A stretch of 64,000 nucleotides of DNA. Origin: Burkholderia cenocepacia. GTDB lineage: Bacteria > Pseudomonadota > Gammaproteobacteria > Burkholderiales > Burkholderiaceae. The notes beneath the pieces were generated by a model. That model did not search any database, was not told the DNA's origin, and was given only the letters and a program-made list of their open reading frames with translations. The DNA lies in the NCBI RefSeq assembly GCF_900446215.1, contig NZ_UAQZ01000007.1, positions 434,001 through 498,000 of the forward strand, read 5' to 3'. Positions within the stretch are counted from its first letter, which is position 1, and every line of letters starts with the position of its first letter. Below are positions 1-7,596 of the stretch, piece after piece. A program made the position numbers and the translations under genes.

Positions 1-12
1 TGCCTGGTCCAT
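1..12 (-). CDS. DUF2917 family protein, first tandem copy (N-terminal fragment only)
   Basis: Only the first four codons (Met-Asp-Gln-Ala) lie in the window; the rest runs off the left edge. The identification rests on the upstream sequence, which matches the leader of the complete DUF2917 gene at 278-658, including the GGAG ribosome binding site six bases before the ATG. An in-frame ATG at 24 is possible, as in the second copy, but it overlaps the Shine-Dalgarno sequence. Identity of the missing part is inferred. Confidence 0.5.
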
Positions 13-57
13 CGTCTTCTCCATTCAGTGAGCCGGACGGATGACGTGCACCAGAAC

Positions 58-89
58 AAAAAGGCCTCATCCGTTTCCGGCGAGGCCTT
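58..89 (-). terminator. Intrinsic terminator or attenuator hairpin in leader copy A
   Basis: Read on the minus strand, an 8-bp stem AAGGCCTC/GAGGCCTT encloses a second CCG-GAAA-CGG hairpin and is followed by a T run. It lies about 50 bases before the DUF2917 start and downstream of the proposed promoter, so it would act inside the transcript leader. Confidence 0.6.
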
Positions 90-115
90 GTGTGACATGC
101 GGTACTGCCCGATTG

Positions 116-124
116 CTAACGCAC
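116..124 (-). other. Candidate two-codon leader ORF, copy A
   Basis: On the minus strand GGGAGG (130-135) is followed after five bases by GTG CGT TAG, a start codon, one Arg codon and a stop. The same arrangement is conserved in leader copy B at 764-772. It precedes the attenuator-like hairpin. Translation is hypothetical. Confidence 0.25.
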
Positions 125-209
125 AAGCGCCTCCCGTGATCCATTCTTTCGAATGTTCACCGGGCAATGCATCGTGATGGCGATGAGCTTGAACGTAGGC
201 ATGCGAACG

Positions 210-238
210 ATTTTGTTGTCGGCGTGCGGCGTTGTCAA
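210..238 (-). promoter_or_regulatory. Candidate sigma-70 promoter, leader copy A
   Basis: On the minus strand TTGACA (233-238) is followed by a 17-base spacer and CAAAAT (210-215). The TTGACA and the spacing are kept in copy B, while the -10 is weak in both. Confidence 0.35.
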
Positions 239-277
239 CGACTATTTTCGGGATATGCACGGGCGATACAGGATGCG

Positions 278-658
278 TCACTCGCGCGTTCTTCGACCTC
301 GTCTGCCCAGCATGTCGCGCATCCGTGCGATCGCCCGCCCCAGCGACGTATCGCGCCGCATCACGTACGCGGTCGCGATCGACGCTTCGGCGGGCTGGGC
401 GTCGCCGGCGCCGATCCAGATGCGGTCACCGCGCCGTACGCGCAGCACGTCGCCGGTGCGCAGCCGGTAATCGTCGATGCTGCCGAGCCGCGTGATCCAC
501 AGCGTTGCGTCGTGTACGCGAATCTCGGCGTCGTGCTGCGCGCGCCACGTCAGCGTCTTGCCGGGCGCGACCATGAAATGCAGCTCGACGCTCGGCAATG
601 CGATCGTATCGGTGCGGCACCGATCGGGGCAGACAACCAGCCGGCTTGCGTGGTCCAT
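278..658 (-). CDS. DUF2917 domain-containing protein
   Basis: A 126-residue protein of unknown function. The central part (about residues 28-95) has the DUF2917 pattern of short beta strands: a hydrophobic LTWRAQ segment, then LWITR and a TGDVLRVRRGDRIWI segment, as in a small cupin-like barrel. The C-terminus is strongly basic and Arg-rich. The start at 658 is chosen because GGAG lies six bases upstream and because copy A shares the same ATG; ATGs at 664 and 670 would overlap that site. The gene is the second member of a tandem pair whose partner runs off the window edge. Both are preceded by the same leader with a terminator-like hairpin, so expression may be controlled by attenuation. No enzymatic role can be assigned. 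Confidence 0.75.
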   Translation of the reverse strand: MDHASRLVVCPDRCRTDTIALPSVELHFMVAPGKTLTWRAQHDAEIRVHDATLWITRLGSIDDYRLRTGDVLRVRRGDRIWIGAGDAQPAEASIATAYVMRRDTSLGRAIARMRDMLGRRGRRTRE

Positions 659-705
659 CGTCATCTCCATCCGTTGAGCCGGTCGGGATGACGCGCACCC
701 CAAAC

Positions 706-736
706 AAAAAGGCCTCATCCGTTTCCGGCGAGGCCT
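706..736 (-). terminator. Intrinsic terminator or attenuator hairpin in leader copy B
   Basis: On the minus strand the stem AGGCCTC/GAGGCCT has an inner CCG-GAAA-CGG hairpin and is followed by TTTTTG. It could end transcription from the gene at 911-1198, or, given its place between promoter and start codon, attenuate the DUF2917 gene. Confidence 0.65.
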
Positions 737-763
737 CGTGATATGCGTGACTGAATCTCGATG

Positions 764-772
764 CTAACGCAC
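764..772 (-). other. Candidate two-codon leader ORF, copy B
   Basis: GGAGG (778-782) followed after five bases by GTG CGT TAG on the minus strand, identical in layout to copy A. Confidence 0.25.
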
Positions 773-857
773 AAGCGCCTCCGGTGATCGCCGCGTATGG
801 GCGTTCACTCGGTTTTCATGCGCGATGGCGACGGGCTTGAGCATAGGCATGCGAACG

Positions 858-886
858 AGTGTGTCGTGGCCGCGCTGCCGTGTCAA
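858..886 (-). promoter_or_regulatory. Candidate sigma-70 promoter, leader copy B
   Basis: TTGACA (881-886) with a 17-base spacer to CACACT (858-863) on the minus strand. The -35 is conserved with copy A; the -10 is poor. Confidence 0.3.
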
Positions 887-910
887 CGGCAATTTCGAGA
901 TACGTGGCGG

Positions 911-1198
911 TTACGCGTCGCGTTGCGCGAGGCCGTTCACGAGCAGTTCCGACAGCAGGCCCGTCATCCCTTCCGGGTGCGTGGCCGCGCGTGCCTTCAG
1001 CTGTTCGACGAGCGCGGCGTTGAGCTTGCACGCGAACGGCACGAGGCCCTGTTCCTGGTCGAGCTTGCGCTGCGCGCGGCGGTCCAGCTTGGCCGCTTCG
1101 TCGGCGCCCTTGCCGAAACGCGCGGAGCTCGACTGCTTCATCGCGTGCGTCAGTTTGAGCGCCTTGTTCTTTTCGAGATCGGTTTTCTTCATGGCCAT
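911..1198 (-). CDS. Small basic hypothetical protein
   Basis: A 95-residue protein, Lys-rich at the N-terminus (MAMKKTDLEKNK) and probably all-helical. The segment from about residue 58 (LVPFACKLNAALVEQLKARA), then a short turn and a second hydrophobic helix, loosely resembles the ribbon-helix-helix or Arc pattern of small DNA-binding or antitoxin proteins, but no clear family motif is visible. The start at 1198 is set by a perfect GGAGGT six bases upstream; an ATG two codons later is less well placed. It lies 78 bases downstream of the metal-dependent hydrolase gene on the same strand and may be the last gene of that transcript, with the hairpin at 706-736 as its terminator. Confidence 0.6.
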   Translation of the reverse strand: MAMKKTDLEKNKALKLTHAMKQSSSARFGKGADEAAKLDRRAQRKLDQEQGLVPFACKLNAALVEQLKARAATHPEGMTGLLSELLVNGLAQRDA

Positions 1199-1276
1199 CG
1201 CGGCACCTCCGGGAAATGAAGCCGCGATTGTACGCATTTCGGCGGGCGCCGCCTGCCGGGCCGGCCGAAAACCCGG

Positions 1277-2182
1277 TCACGCGCCTTTCGTCGTGCCCCA
1301 GTTGCCGCCGTGCGCGGCCGCCTGCGCAGCCGGCGAGCGGGCGAGGTACGCGAGCGCCTGCTCGGTCGAGCCTTCGTGATGCGGCGTATAGCCCGGCTTG
1401 AAATAGCGCAGCGCCGCGCCGATCACCTTCCAGAACGACGGCAGGTGCCCGCGCCGCGAACCCTGCCACCACGCGAGCACGAAGCCCGGGTAGCGGCCGG
1501 CGTCCGGATCGCGCCGGTACATGAATTTCGCGCCGGTCGTGATGTAATAGAGCAGCAGCAGGATCACGAACGCCATGTGCACGCACCGCTCCGGATAGGT
1601 GCCGCCCATATGCCGGTAGATGTCGAACGCGACGGTGCGGTGCTCGACTTCCTCGGCGCCGTGCCAGCGCAGCAGGTCGACCATCGTCGGGTCGGCGCGG
1701 CCTTCGTCGAGTCCGTGCGCGTTGAGCACCCAGTTGCCGAGATAGCCGAAGAAATGCTCGAGCGACGCGATCACGGCCAGTTGCTGCCGCAGCCAGAAGC
1801 GCGTATGGCCGATCTTCAGCCCGAACGGGGCTTCGCCCAGCACGCGCGTGAACAAACGGTTGAGCTTCTGCGTGAACGGCTTCGTGTCGATGCCGTGGCG
1901 GTCGTAGTAGTGCTTCAGCACGCCGCCGTGCGAGCGCGAATGCACGGCTTCCTGCCGCAGGAAGCCTTCGGCTTCGTCGCGCAGGCGTGCATCGGTGATC
2001 AGCGGCAGCGCCTTGTTGTACACGCGGCAGAACCACAGCTCGCCTTCCGGGAACAGCAGGTTCAGCGTGTTGATGATGTGCGTGCTGCCCGGATCGTTCG
2101 GCACCCAGGTGACCGGCGTGTCGCTGAAGTCGAACTTCACGTGCCGGGCCTTGATCTTGTGATAGTCGGCGGTATCGGTCAT
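1277..2182 (-). CDS. Metal-dependent hydrolase, PF10118 family
   Basis: A 301-residue protein of the predicted metal-dependent hydrolase family PF10118, widespread in Burkholderia and mycobacteria. His and Glu residues are spread through conserved helical segments: EAVHSRSHGG near residue 94, ASLEHFFGYLGN near 145 and HGAEEVEHRTVAFD near 175. These look like a di-metal four-helix carboxylate site. A hydrophobic segment (FVILLLLYYITTG, about 207-219) may associate with the membrane. GGGAGA lies five bases before the ATG. It is the third gene of an operon with the fused hydrolase/SDR (29-base gap). The substrate is unknown; lipid or steroid-like hydrophobic compounds are a guess from its partners. 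Confidence 0.85.
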   Translation of the reverse strand: MTDTADYHKIKARHVKFDFSDTPVTWVPNDPGSTHIINTLNLLFPEGELWFCRVYNKALPLITDARLRDEAEGFLRQEAVHSRSHGGVLKHYYDRHGIDTKPFTQKLNRLFTRVLGEAPFGLKIGHTRFWLRQQLAVIASLEHFFGYLGNWVLNAHGLDEGRADPTMVDLLRWHGAEEVEHRTVAFDIYRHMGGTYPERCVHMAFVILLLLYYITTGAKFMYRRDPDAGRYPGFVLAWWQGSRRGHLPSFWKVIGAALRYFKPGYTPHHEGSTEQALAYLARSPAAQAAAHGGNWGTTKGA

Positions 2183-2211
2183 GTTGTCTCCCAGTGCGGC
2201 GTCGTGCGCCG

Positions 2212-3999
2212 TCAATGCGATGCCATGCTGACGCGGGCGATCATCCGGCCGAGCCACGGCATGAAGCGGCCGACGAAGCGCAGCGCGTGCGCTTCGCCGC
2301 CGACCGCGACGACGGGGCGGTTGCGCAGCACGCCGTCGACCATCGCCTGCGCGACGGTTTCCGGTTTCAGGCCGCGCATCTGGTACAGCTTCGTCGCGCG
2401 CTTGCGCAGCCGCGCTTCGTCCTGCGCGTTGGCGCCCGCATAGTGCGTCGACGCCATGATTCCCGTCTCCGCGAAACCGGGGCACACGGCCGTCACGCCG
2501 ATGCCTTTGTCCGCGAGTTCCGCGCGCATGCATTCGCTGAGCATCAGCACCGCGGCCTTGGTCGTCGCATAGGCGGGCAGGTCCCGCGACGGGCCGAATG
2601 CGGCTGCCGACGCGGTATTGACGATATGCCCGCCGGTGCCGCGCGCGGCCATCTGCTGCGCGAACAGCCGCGAGCCGTGGATCACGCCCCATAGGTTCAC
2701 GTGCAGGATCCGCTCCCAGTGCCGCGCGCTCGTGTCGAGGATGCCGCCGGCCATGCCGATGCCCGCGTTGTTGATCACGACGTCCGCGCCGCCGAGTTCG
2801 CTGCCGACCCAGGCCGCGAGCGCTTCCATCTCGTCGGCGGACCCGACGTCGACGCGTTTCGCATGCGCGTGCGCGCCGGTCAGCCCGATCAGCAGTGCGG
2901 TGCGCTCGGCGCTCGTGAGATCGATGTCGCATGCGACGACCGTCGCGCCCTCGCGTGCGAAGGCCAGCGCCGCGCAGCGGCCGATGCCGCTGCCCGCGCC
3001 GGTGACGACCGCGACCTTGCCGCTGAAGCGCCCGCTGGTGGCGCGGCGGCGCGCGTTCGCGAGCGCGGGCGGTTCGTTGCCGGATTCGACTGCGTCGATC
3101 AATTGCCCGGCGAGATCCGCGAAGCGCGCGGGATCGGCGAGCGGCAGCCAGTGACCGGCCGCGACTTCGCGGCGGTAGTACTGCGGCACCCAGCGCGACA
3201 GGTTTTCGGACAGCGCGGGGCTCACGTACTTGTCGCCGAGCGGCACGATCGTCTGCACCGGTGCGTGCGCGTAGCGTTCGCGCGGCGCGAACAGGCAGCG
3301 GATGAAGTTCGCGCGATACAGGCGCACGCCGCGCGCGCCGTCGTCGGCCTGCGTCGGGCGCGGCGCGGCGGGCGTTTTCTCGAGCCGGCGCAGCAGGCCC
3401 GGCCACGCGCGGCCGAGCCACAGCCGCCAGCCGAGTTCGGGGAGGAACGGCAGGTGGAACAGGTACACGTACCACGAGCGCACGAGCTGGCCGCCGAGCT
3501 TGGCGAGCGACGCGGGCGTCGGCCGCAGCACGCGTTCGCGCAGCCAGAAGCCGACGTGGTCGAGGCACGGCCCCGAGCACGACGTGTACGACGCGATGCG
3601 GCCGGCCAGGCGCGGATCGGTGACGAATTCCCAGCCCTGGATCGAACCCCAGTCGTGTGCGACGAGGTGCACGGCGCGGCCGGGGCAGAGCGCATCGATC
3701 ACCGCGACGAAATCGTCGGTCAGCTTCGAGAGATGGTAGTCGGCCGTGCGCGTCGGCACGCCGGACAGGCCCGCGCCGCGCACGTCGTACGCGATCACGT
3801 AGTGCCGGCGCGCGAGCAGCGGCGCGACATGCTGCCAGACGCTGCTGTCGTCGGGATAGCCGTGCACCAGCACGACCGGCGAGCGGGCCGGGTCGCCCCA
3901 GGTCCGGACCGCGAGCGTCAGGTCGCCGGAGGCGACCGCCGTTTCGTTGTGAACCGATTCGAACAGGGCCAGCGGCGCTTCGTCGGAAAGAGGCTGCAT
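2212..3999 (-). CDS. Bifunctional alpha/beta hydrolase - short-chain dehydrogenase fusion
   Basis: A 595-residue two-domain protein. Residues about 20-305 are an epoxide-hydrolase/haloalkane-dehalogenase type alpha/beta hydrolase with HGYPDD (46-51), the nucleophile elbow HDWGS with Asp116, and a likely catalytic His at GHW (283). Residues about 325-595 are a classical SDR with TGAGSGIG (333-340), NNAG (410-413), Ser464 and YATTK (477-481), so the NAD(P) site and catalytic tetrad are intact. Such fusions are known in actinobacteria and Burkholderia, where the hydrolase could open an epoxide or ester and the SDR oxidise the resulting alcohol. The gene lies 40 bases downstream of the M24-type gene and 29 upstream of the metal-dependent hydrolase. 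Activities follow from the motifs; the substrate is unknown. Confidence 0.9.
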   Translation of the reverse strand: MQPLSDEAPLALFESVHNETAVASGDLTLAVRTWGDPARSPVVLVHGYPDDSSVWQHVAPLLARRHYVIAYDVRGAGLSGVPTRTADYHLSKLTDDFVAVIDALCPGRAVHLVAHDWGSIQGWEFVTDPRLAGRIASYTSCSGPCLDHVGFWLRERVLRPTPASLAKLGGQLVRSWYVYLFHLPFLPELGWRLWLGRAWPGLLRRLEKTPAAPRPTQADDGARGVRLYRANFIRCLFAPRERYAHAPVQTIVPLGDKYVSPALSENLSRWVPQYYRREVAAGHWLPLADPARFADLAGQLIDAVESGNEPPALANARRRATSGRFSGKVAVVTGAGSGIGRCAALAFAREGATVVACDIDLTSAERTALLIGLTGAHAHAKRVDVGSADEMEALAAWVGSELGGADVVINNAGIGMAGGILDTSARHWERILHVNLWGVIHGSRLFAQQMAARGTGGHIVNTASAAAFGPSRDLPAYATTKAAVLMLSECMRAELADKGIGVTAVCPGFAETGIMASTHYAGANAQDEARLRKRATKLYQMRGLKPETVAQAMVDGVLRNRPVVAVGGEAHALRFVGRFMPWLGRMIARVSMASH

Positions 4000-4039
4000 C
4001 GTGAGTCCGTCGTTCAGGGATTCGTGAGGAAGGGGCGCG

Positions 4040-4939
4040 TCAGGCGGCGGCCGGCACGGTCGACGCCGCCTGCGCGCGTCCGGCCTGGCGGCGCTGCCAG
4101 CGGCGCACGTGCGGCAGGTCCTCGTCGAGCCAGTACGCGTCGTCGTCGGTGATCACCAGCAGTTCCTCGAATTTCGCGCCGACGCCGGCGAAGCCGAGAT
4201 GCGGCTCGACGGCCCACAGGCCCGGCACGGGCGCATGCTCGGAGCGGCGGTCGATCGACCACAGCGGCGACCAGCCTTGCTGCTTCGCCGCGCGGCCCTG
4301 GTCGAGCAGCAGGTTGCGCGTCGCGTTCAGCCCGAAGCGCGCGACGAAGCGCGGCTTCGACAGCTTGTGGATCTTCGCGACGCGATGCGCGAGCACCTTG
4401 AACGGATAGGCCTTGTGGCGCGGCTCGACGCCCTGGCGGCGGCACAGCGCGTCGACTTCCTGCGCGACTTCCGCCATCGACCGGCGCTCCTTCACGAGCC
4501 GCACGATCATGTCGCGATGGTCCATCAGGTCGTCCTGCAACTGCTCGAGGATCGGGTTGTGGCCCAGGCAGTGCGCGTAGCCGACGTCGGCGACGATGCC
4601 GTCGAGCACCGGTGCGACGTCGAGGATCACCGGCATGTCGGTTTCGAGTTGCCGGTTGCTCGGAAAGAACGCGAGATTGAAGCCGCCCATGTGCTTGAGG
4701 CCCGAGAAGCCTTCGAACGCGGTGCGGTCGCCGAACCACGCGAACGGCTTGTGCAGCCAGTCGTGCACGCCGTTGTCCTGCAGCCATTCGGTCAGGAGGC
4801 GCGCGGCTTCCTTCTCGGTGATGCCGGGGTAGAGCATCGCGCCGACGGTTTCGACGCAGCGGTACGCCAGTTGCTGGACCGCGCGGAATTGCGGCAGCTC
4901 GTCGAGGTGGACTTCCGGCAGCGGATGGTGGTCGGCCAT
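4040..4939 (-). CDS. M24 (pita-bread fold) metallopeptidase family protein
   Basis: A 299-residue protein with the creatinase/aminopeptidase fold of family M24. It is shorter than Xaa-Pro aminopeptidases, consistent with a catalytic domain alone. Candidate metal ligands are the two Asp of LDVAPVLDGIVADVGYA (about residues 116-128), a His in the HRVAKIHK segment, a Glu in WAVEPH and a Glu near EELLVITDD at the end. Whether the site is a peptidase or, as in several M24 relatives, another hydrolase cannot be decided. The start at 4939 has GGAGAC just upstream. It is the first gene of the 4939-1277 operon. Confidence 0.8.
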   Translation of the reverse strand: MADHHPLPEVHLDELPQFRAVQQLAYRCVETVGAMLYPGITEKEAARLLTEWLQDNGVHDWLHKPFAWFGDRTAFEGFSGLKHMGGFNLAFFPSNRQLETDMPVILDVAPVLDGIVADVGYAHCLGHNPILEQLQDDLMDHRDMIVRLVKERRSMAEVAQEVDALCRRQGVEPRHKAYPFKVLAHRVAKIHKLSKPRFVARFGLNATRNLLLDQGRAAKQQGWSPLWSIDRRSEHAPVPGLWAVEPHLGFAGVGAKFEELLVITDDDAYWLDEDLPHVRRWQRRQAGRAQAASTVPAAA

Positions 4940-5448
4940 GATGCGTCTCCATGTGTCGGCCCGCGTTCGCGTCTCGGCGCAACGCGGGTCCTGGGCAAGG
5001 CTGGGGTGCTGATCCGGAATGCATCCGCCGGCGTCCATCGCCACACGGTTATTCAGTCAGCATTTAATGTGTCATTGAGCAATGTAATGATCATAGCCGG
5101 TTCGACGTCGCGCGCCAGCCCCCGGAGATGAGGGCTTCTCCTAATGAAGGGCCGAAATGGAGGGGAAGCTCTAGATTTCCGGCGAGCGGGGCCGGATGGT
5201 CGTTGCTTGTTCATGCTTGCCGAACGGGGAAACCGGTCGGGGCACCCCATGCAAGGCTTCCGCACGGCCCGGCATGTCGCGCCGGATCAACTCGCCGTCG
5301 TGTCGCGGCGGGACGCTGTCAAATTGCCGAAATAATTTCGTCACATCATCCGCCCCGATTCGAAGCCTTTGCGGCTTCGCGAGGCCGGTGTGTCGCGCGT
5401 CGCGCGGGGCCGCGACCGAGGCCGATTCGGCATATCAACGGAGAGACC
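4940..5448. promoter_or_regulatory. Divergent intergenic region with operator-like inverted repeat at 5073-5084
   Basis: About 500 bp between the minus-strand M24 operon and the plus-strand HAD phosphatase. Near 5050-5095 the sequence becomes AT-rich and holds the inverted repeat CATTG-AG-CAATG (5073-5084), flanked by further TAATG-like half sites. It sits where a minus-strand promoter would be expected and may be an operator. Nothing else is recognised in the rest. Confidence 0.35.
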
Positions 5449-6726
5449 ATGCAACGCCGCCAGTTCATGAACACCCTTGCCGCGGCGACCGCTGCGACGC
5501 CGCTGATGCTCAAGGCCGGCCTCGCCGGCGCGAAGAGCGCCACCGCGCCGGACGCGCTGGACCCCGGCCGCTGGTCGCCGTTCAACGCCGCGCGCCTGCA
5601 GGCGGTGCTCGACCAGCATGGCGCCGCGAGCGCCCGCTACGACGGAAAGCGCCGCCCGTACGCGGTGTTCGACTGGGACAACACGTGCATCATGAACGAC
5701 TGCGAAGAGGCGTTGCTGATGTACCAGATCAACCATCTGCAGTACAAGCTGACGCCGGACGAATTCGTCGCCGTGATGTGGAAGGACGTGCCGAAGGGCG
5801 CGTTCATGAAGGACTACACGACCGTCGACGGCAAGCCGGTGACGATGGAGGACCTCGCGGCCGACGTCGAATCCGACTACCGCTGGCTCCATGCGAACTA
5901 CCAGGGCCTCGGCGGCGACAAGAGCCTCGACGAGATTCGCGAGACCGATCAGTTCAAGGATTTCCGCGCGAAGCTGTACTTCATGTACGACGCGATCTGC
6001 GACACGCATCCGCTCGAAGTCGGCTACAAGTGGATCATCTACTTCTACCAGAACATGACGACCGCCGAGCTGCAGGCGATGGCGCAAGCGTCGAACAACT
6101 ACGGGATCGGCGACGCGCTGCGCAAGGTCCGCTACGAAAGCCCCAAGGCGCTGCCGGGCAAGGCCGGCGTGGTGGCCGATACGCATTTCCACGGCATCCG
6201 CATTCACGAGGAAATCCGCGCGGTGATGCACACGCTGCGGGCGAACGGCATCGACGTGTACGTGAGCACCGCGTCGCTCGACGACGTCGTGCGCGTGTTC
6301 GCCGGCAATCCGAACTATGGCTACGGCGTGCCGCCGGAGAACGTGATCGGCCTGCGGCTGGACATGCAGGACGGCAAGTACACGAGCACCTATCCGGCCG
6401 GCTGGCATTTCAACTGGGGGCCCGGCAAGACGGTGGGCATCCGCAACGTGCTCGCGTCGAAGAAGGGCTACGGCCCGCTGCTGGTGTTCGGCGACAGCGA
6501 CGGCGACGCATGGATGCTGCGCGATTTCAAGGACACCGCGGCCGGCGTGATCGTCAACCGGATGAAGAAGGGCGAGATCGGCGCGGACAGCAAGCTCGCG
6601 GCAGAGCAGATCGGCAACCCGGACGCGCGCTTCCTGCTGCAGGGCCGCGACGAGCACACGGGCCTGATGATCCCGGACGAGAAGTCGATCAAGTACGGCA
6701 AGGCCGAGCGCAAGCTGCTGGCCTGA
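5449..6726 (+). CDS. Exported HAD-superfamily phosphatase, phosphorylcholine-phosphatase-like
   Basis: A 425-residue protein with a twin-arginine-type leader (RRQFMNTL, residues 3-10, then an Ala-rich stretch to about 28), so export to the periplasm by Tat is likely. HAD motif I is DWDNTC with Asp75 and Asp77 as nucleophile and acid/base; the C-terminal acidic motif is DSDGD (349-353). Length and the DWDNTC signature resemble Pseudomonas phosphorylcholine phosphatase and related secreted phosphatases that release phosphate from choline phosphate or phospholipid head groups. The start at 5449 follows GGAGAG. It is monocistronic, and the next gene on the right is convergent. Exact substrate is not provable from sequence. 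Confidence 0.85.
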   Translation: MQRRQFMNTLAAATAATPLMLKAGLAGAKSATAPDALDPGRWSPFNAARLQAVLDQHGAASARYDGKRRPYAVFDWDNTCIMNDCEEALLMYQINHLQYKLTPDEFVAVMWKDVPKGAFMKDYTTVDGKPVTMEDLAADVESDYRWLHANYQGLGGDKSLDEIRETDQFKDFRAKLYFMYDAICDTHPLEVGYKWIIYFYQNMTTAELQAMAQASNNYGIGDALRKVRYESPKALPGKAGVVADTHFHGIRIHEEIRAVMHTLRANGIDVYVSTASLDDVVRVFAGNPNYGYGVPPENVIGLRLDMQDGKYTSTYPAGWHFNWGPGKTVGIRNVLASKKGYGPLLVFGDSDGDAWMLRDFKDTAAGVIVNRMKKGEIGADSKLAAEQIGNPDARFLLQGRDEHTGLMIPDEKSIKYGKAERKLLA

Positions 6727-6822
6727 CGCGGGCGGGCCGCTGGGCCGCCGGGCGCTGGCCGCCGCGGCTCCCGCGCCCATCGGCATCGGCCCGCGGCGTC
6801 GTGCGGCCGGCACATGCGCGTC

Positions 6823-7596
6823 TCAACGCTCGCGCGGCGGGCCCAGCCGATCCAGCAACGCCCCCAGCAGATCGACCGGCAACGGAAACACGATCGTCGA
6901 ATTCTTGTCCGCCGCGATCGTCGTCAGCGTCTGCAGGTAGCGCAACTGCATCGCCTGCGGCTGCAGCGCGAGCCGCTGCGCGGCCTGCAGCAGCTTCTCC
7001 GACGCCTGAAGCTCGCCTTCCGCATGAATCACCTTCGCGCGCCGTTCGCGTTCGGCTTCGGCCTGCCGCGCGATCGCGCGGATCATCGTCTCGTTCAGGT
7101 CGACGTGCTTGATCTCGACCGTCGACACCTTGATCCCCCACGCATCGGTCTGCGCGTCGAGCGTCTTCTGGATGTCCGCGTTCAATTGCTCGCGCTCGGC
7201 GAGCAGCGCGTCGAGTTCGTGCTTGCCGAGCACCGCGCGCAGCGTCGTCTGCGCGAGCTGGCTGGTCGCCTCGAAGAAGCGCGCGACCTGGATCACGGCC
7301 TTCTCCGGATCGACGACGCGGAAATACACGACCGCATTGACCTTCACCGACACGTTGTCGCGCGTGATCACGTCCTGCGCCGGCACGTCGAACACGACGG
7401 TGCGCAGGTCGATCCGCACGACCTGCTGGACGATCGGGATGATCAGCACGAGCCCCGGCCCCTTCACTTTCCAGAACCGGCCGAGCATGAACACGACACC
7501 GCGCTCGTACTCGCGAAAGATGCGGATCGACGATGCGACGAGGACCACGACGAAGACGACCAGGACGCTGCTGAAGCCGAACGTGTAACCGATCAT
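6823..7596 (-). CDS. Slipin / stomatin-like SPFH protein
   Basis: A 257-residue SPFH (stomatin-prohibitin-flotillin-HflKC) protein: an N-terminal membrane segment (about residues 8-24), an SPFH domain beginning at [14 protein letters not shown], and the helical segment with [23 protein letters not shown] typical of bacterial slipins. It forms oligomeric scaffolds at the inner membrane and is nearly always paired with an NfeD partner. Its ATG overlaps the stop of nfeD by four bases (ATGA), so the two are translationally coupled. Confidence 0.92.
   Translation of the reverse strand: MIGYTFGFSSVLVVFVVVLVASSIRIFREYERGVVFMLGRFWKVKGPGLVLIIPIVQQVVRIDLRTVVFDVPAQDVITRDNVSVKVNAVVYFRVVDPEKAVIQVARFFEATSQLAQTTLRAVLGKHELDALLAEREQLNADIQKTLDAQTDAWGIKVSTVEIKHVDLNETMIRAIARQAEAERERRAKVIHAEGELQASEKLLQAAQRLALQPQAMQLRYLQTLTTIAADKNSTIVFPLPVDLLGALLDRLGPPRER

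Larger units (their letters stand above)
1..250 (-). repeat. Tandem duplicated leader, copy A
   Basis: This stretch aligns with 647-905. Shared blocks are the start codon region, the hairpin AGGCCTC/GAGGCCT, the element around 116-135 and a TTGACA-containing block near 233. The two leaders have diverged between these blocks, so the duplication is not recent and the conserved blocks have probably been kept by selection. Confidence 0.8.
647..905 (-). repeat. Tandem duplicated leader, copy B
   Basis: Second copy of the leader described at 1-250. It spans the gap between the DUF2917 gene and the small protein gene ending at 911. Apart from the leader elements listed separately, nothing else is recognised in this gap. 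Confidence 0.8.

Noticed and set aside
2618..4152. Long plus-strand frames opposite the hydrolase/SDR and M24 genes
   Set aside because: Shadow frames of well-supported minus-strand genes; no domain or ribosome site.
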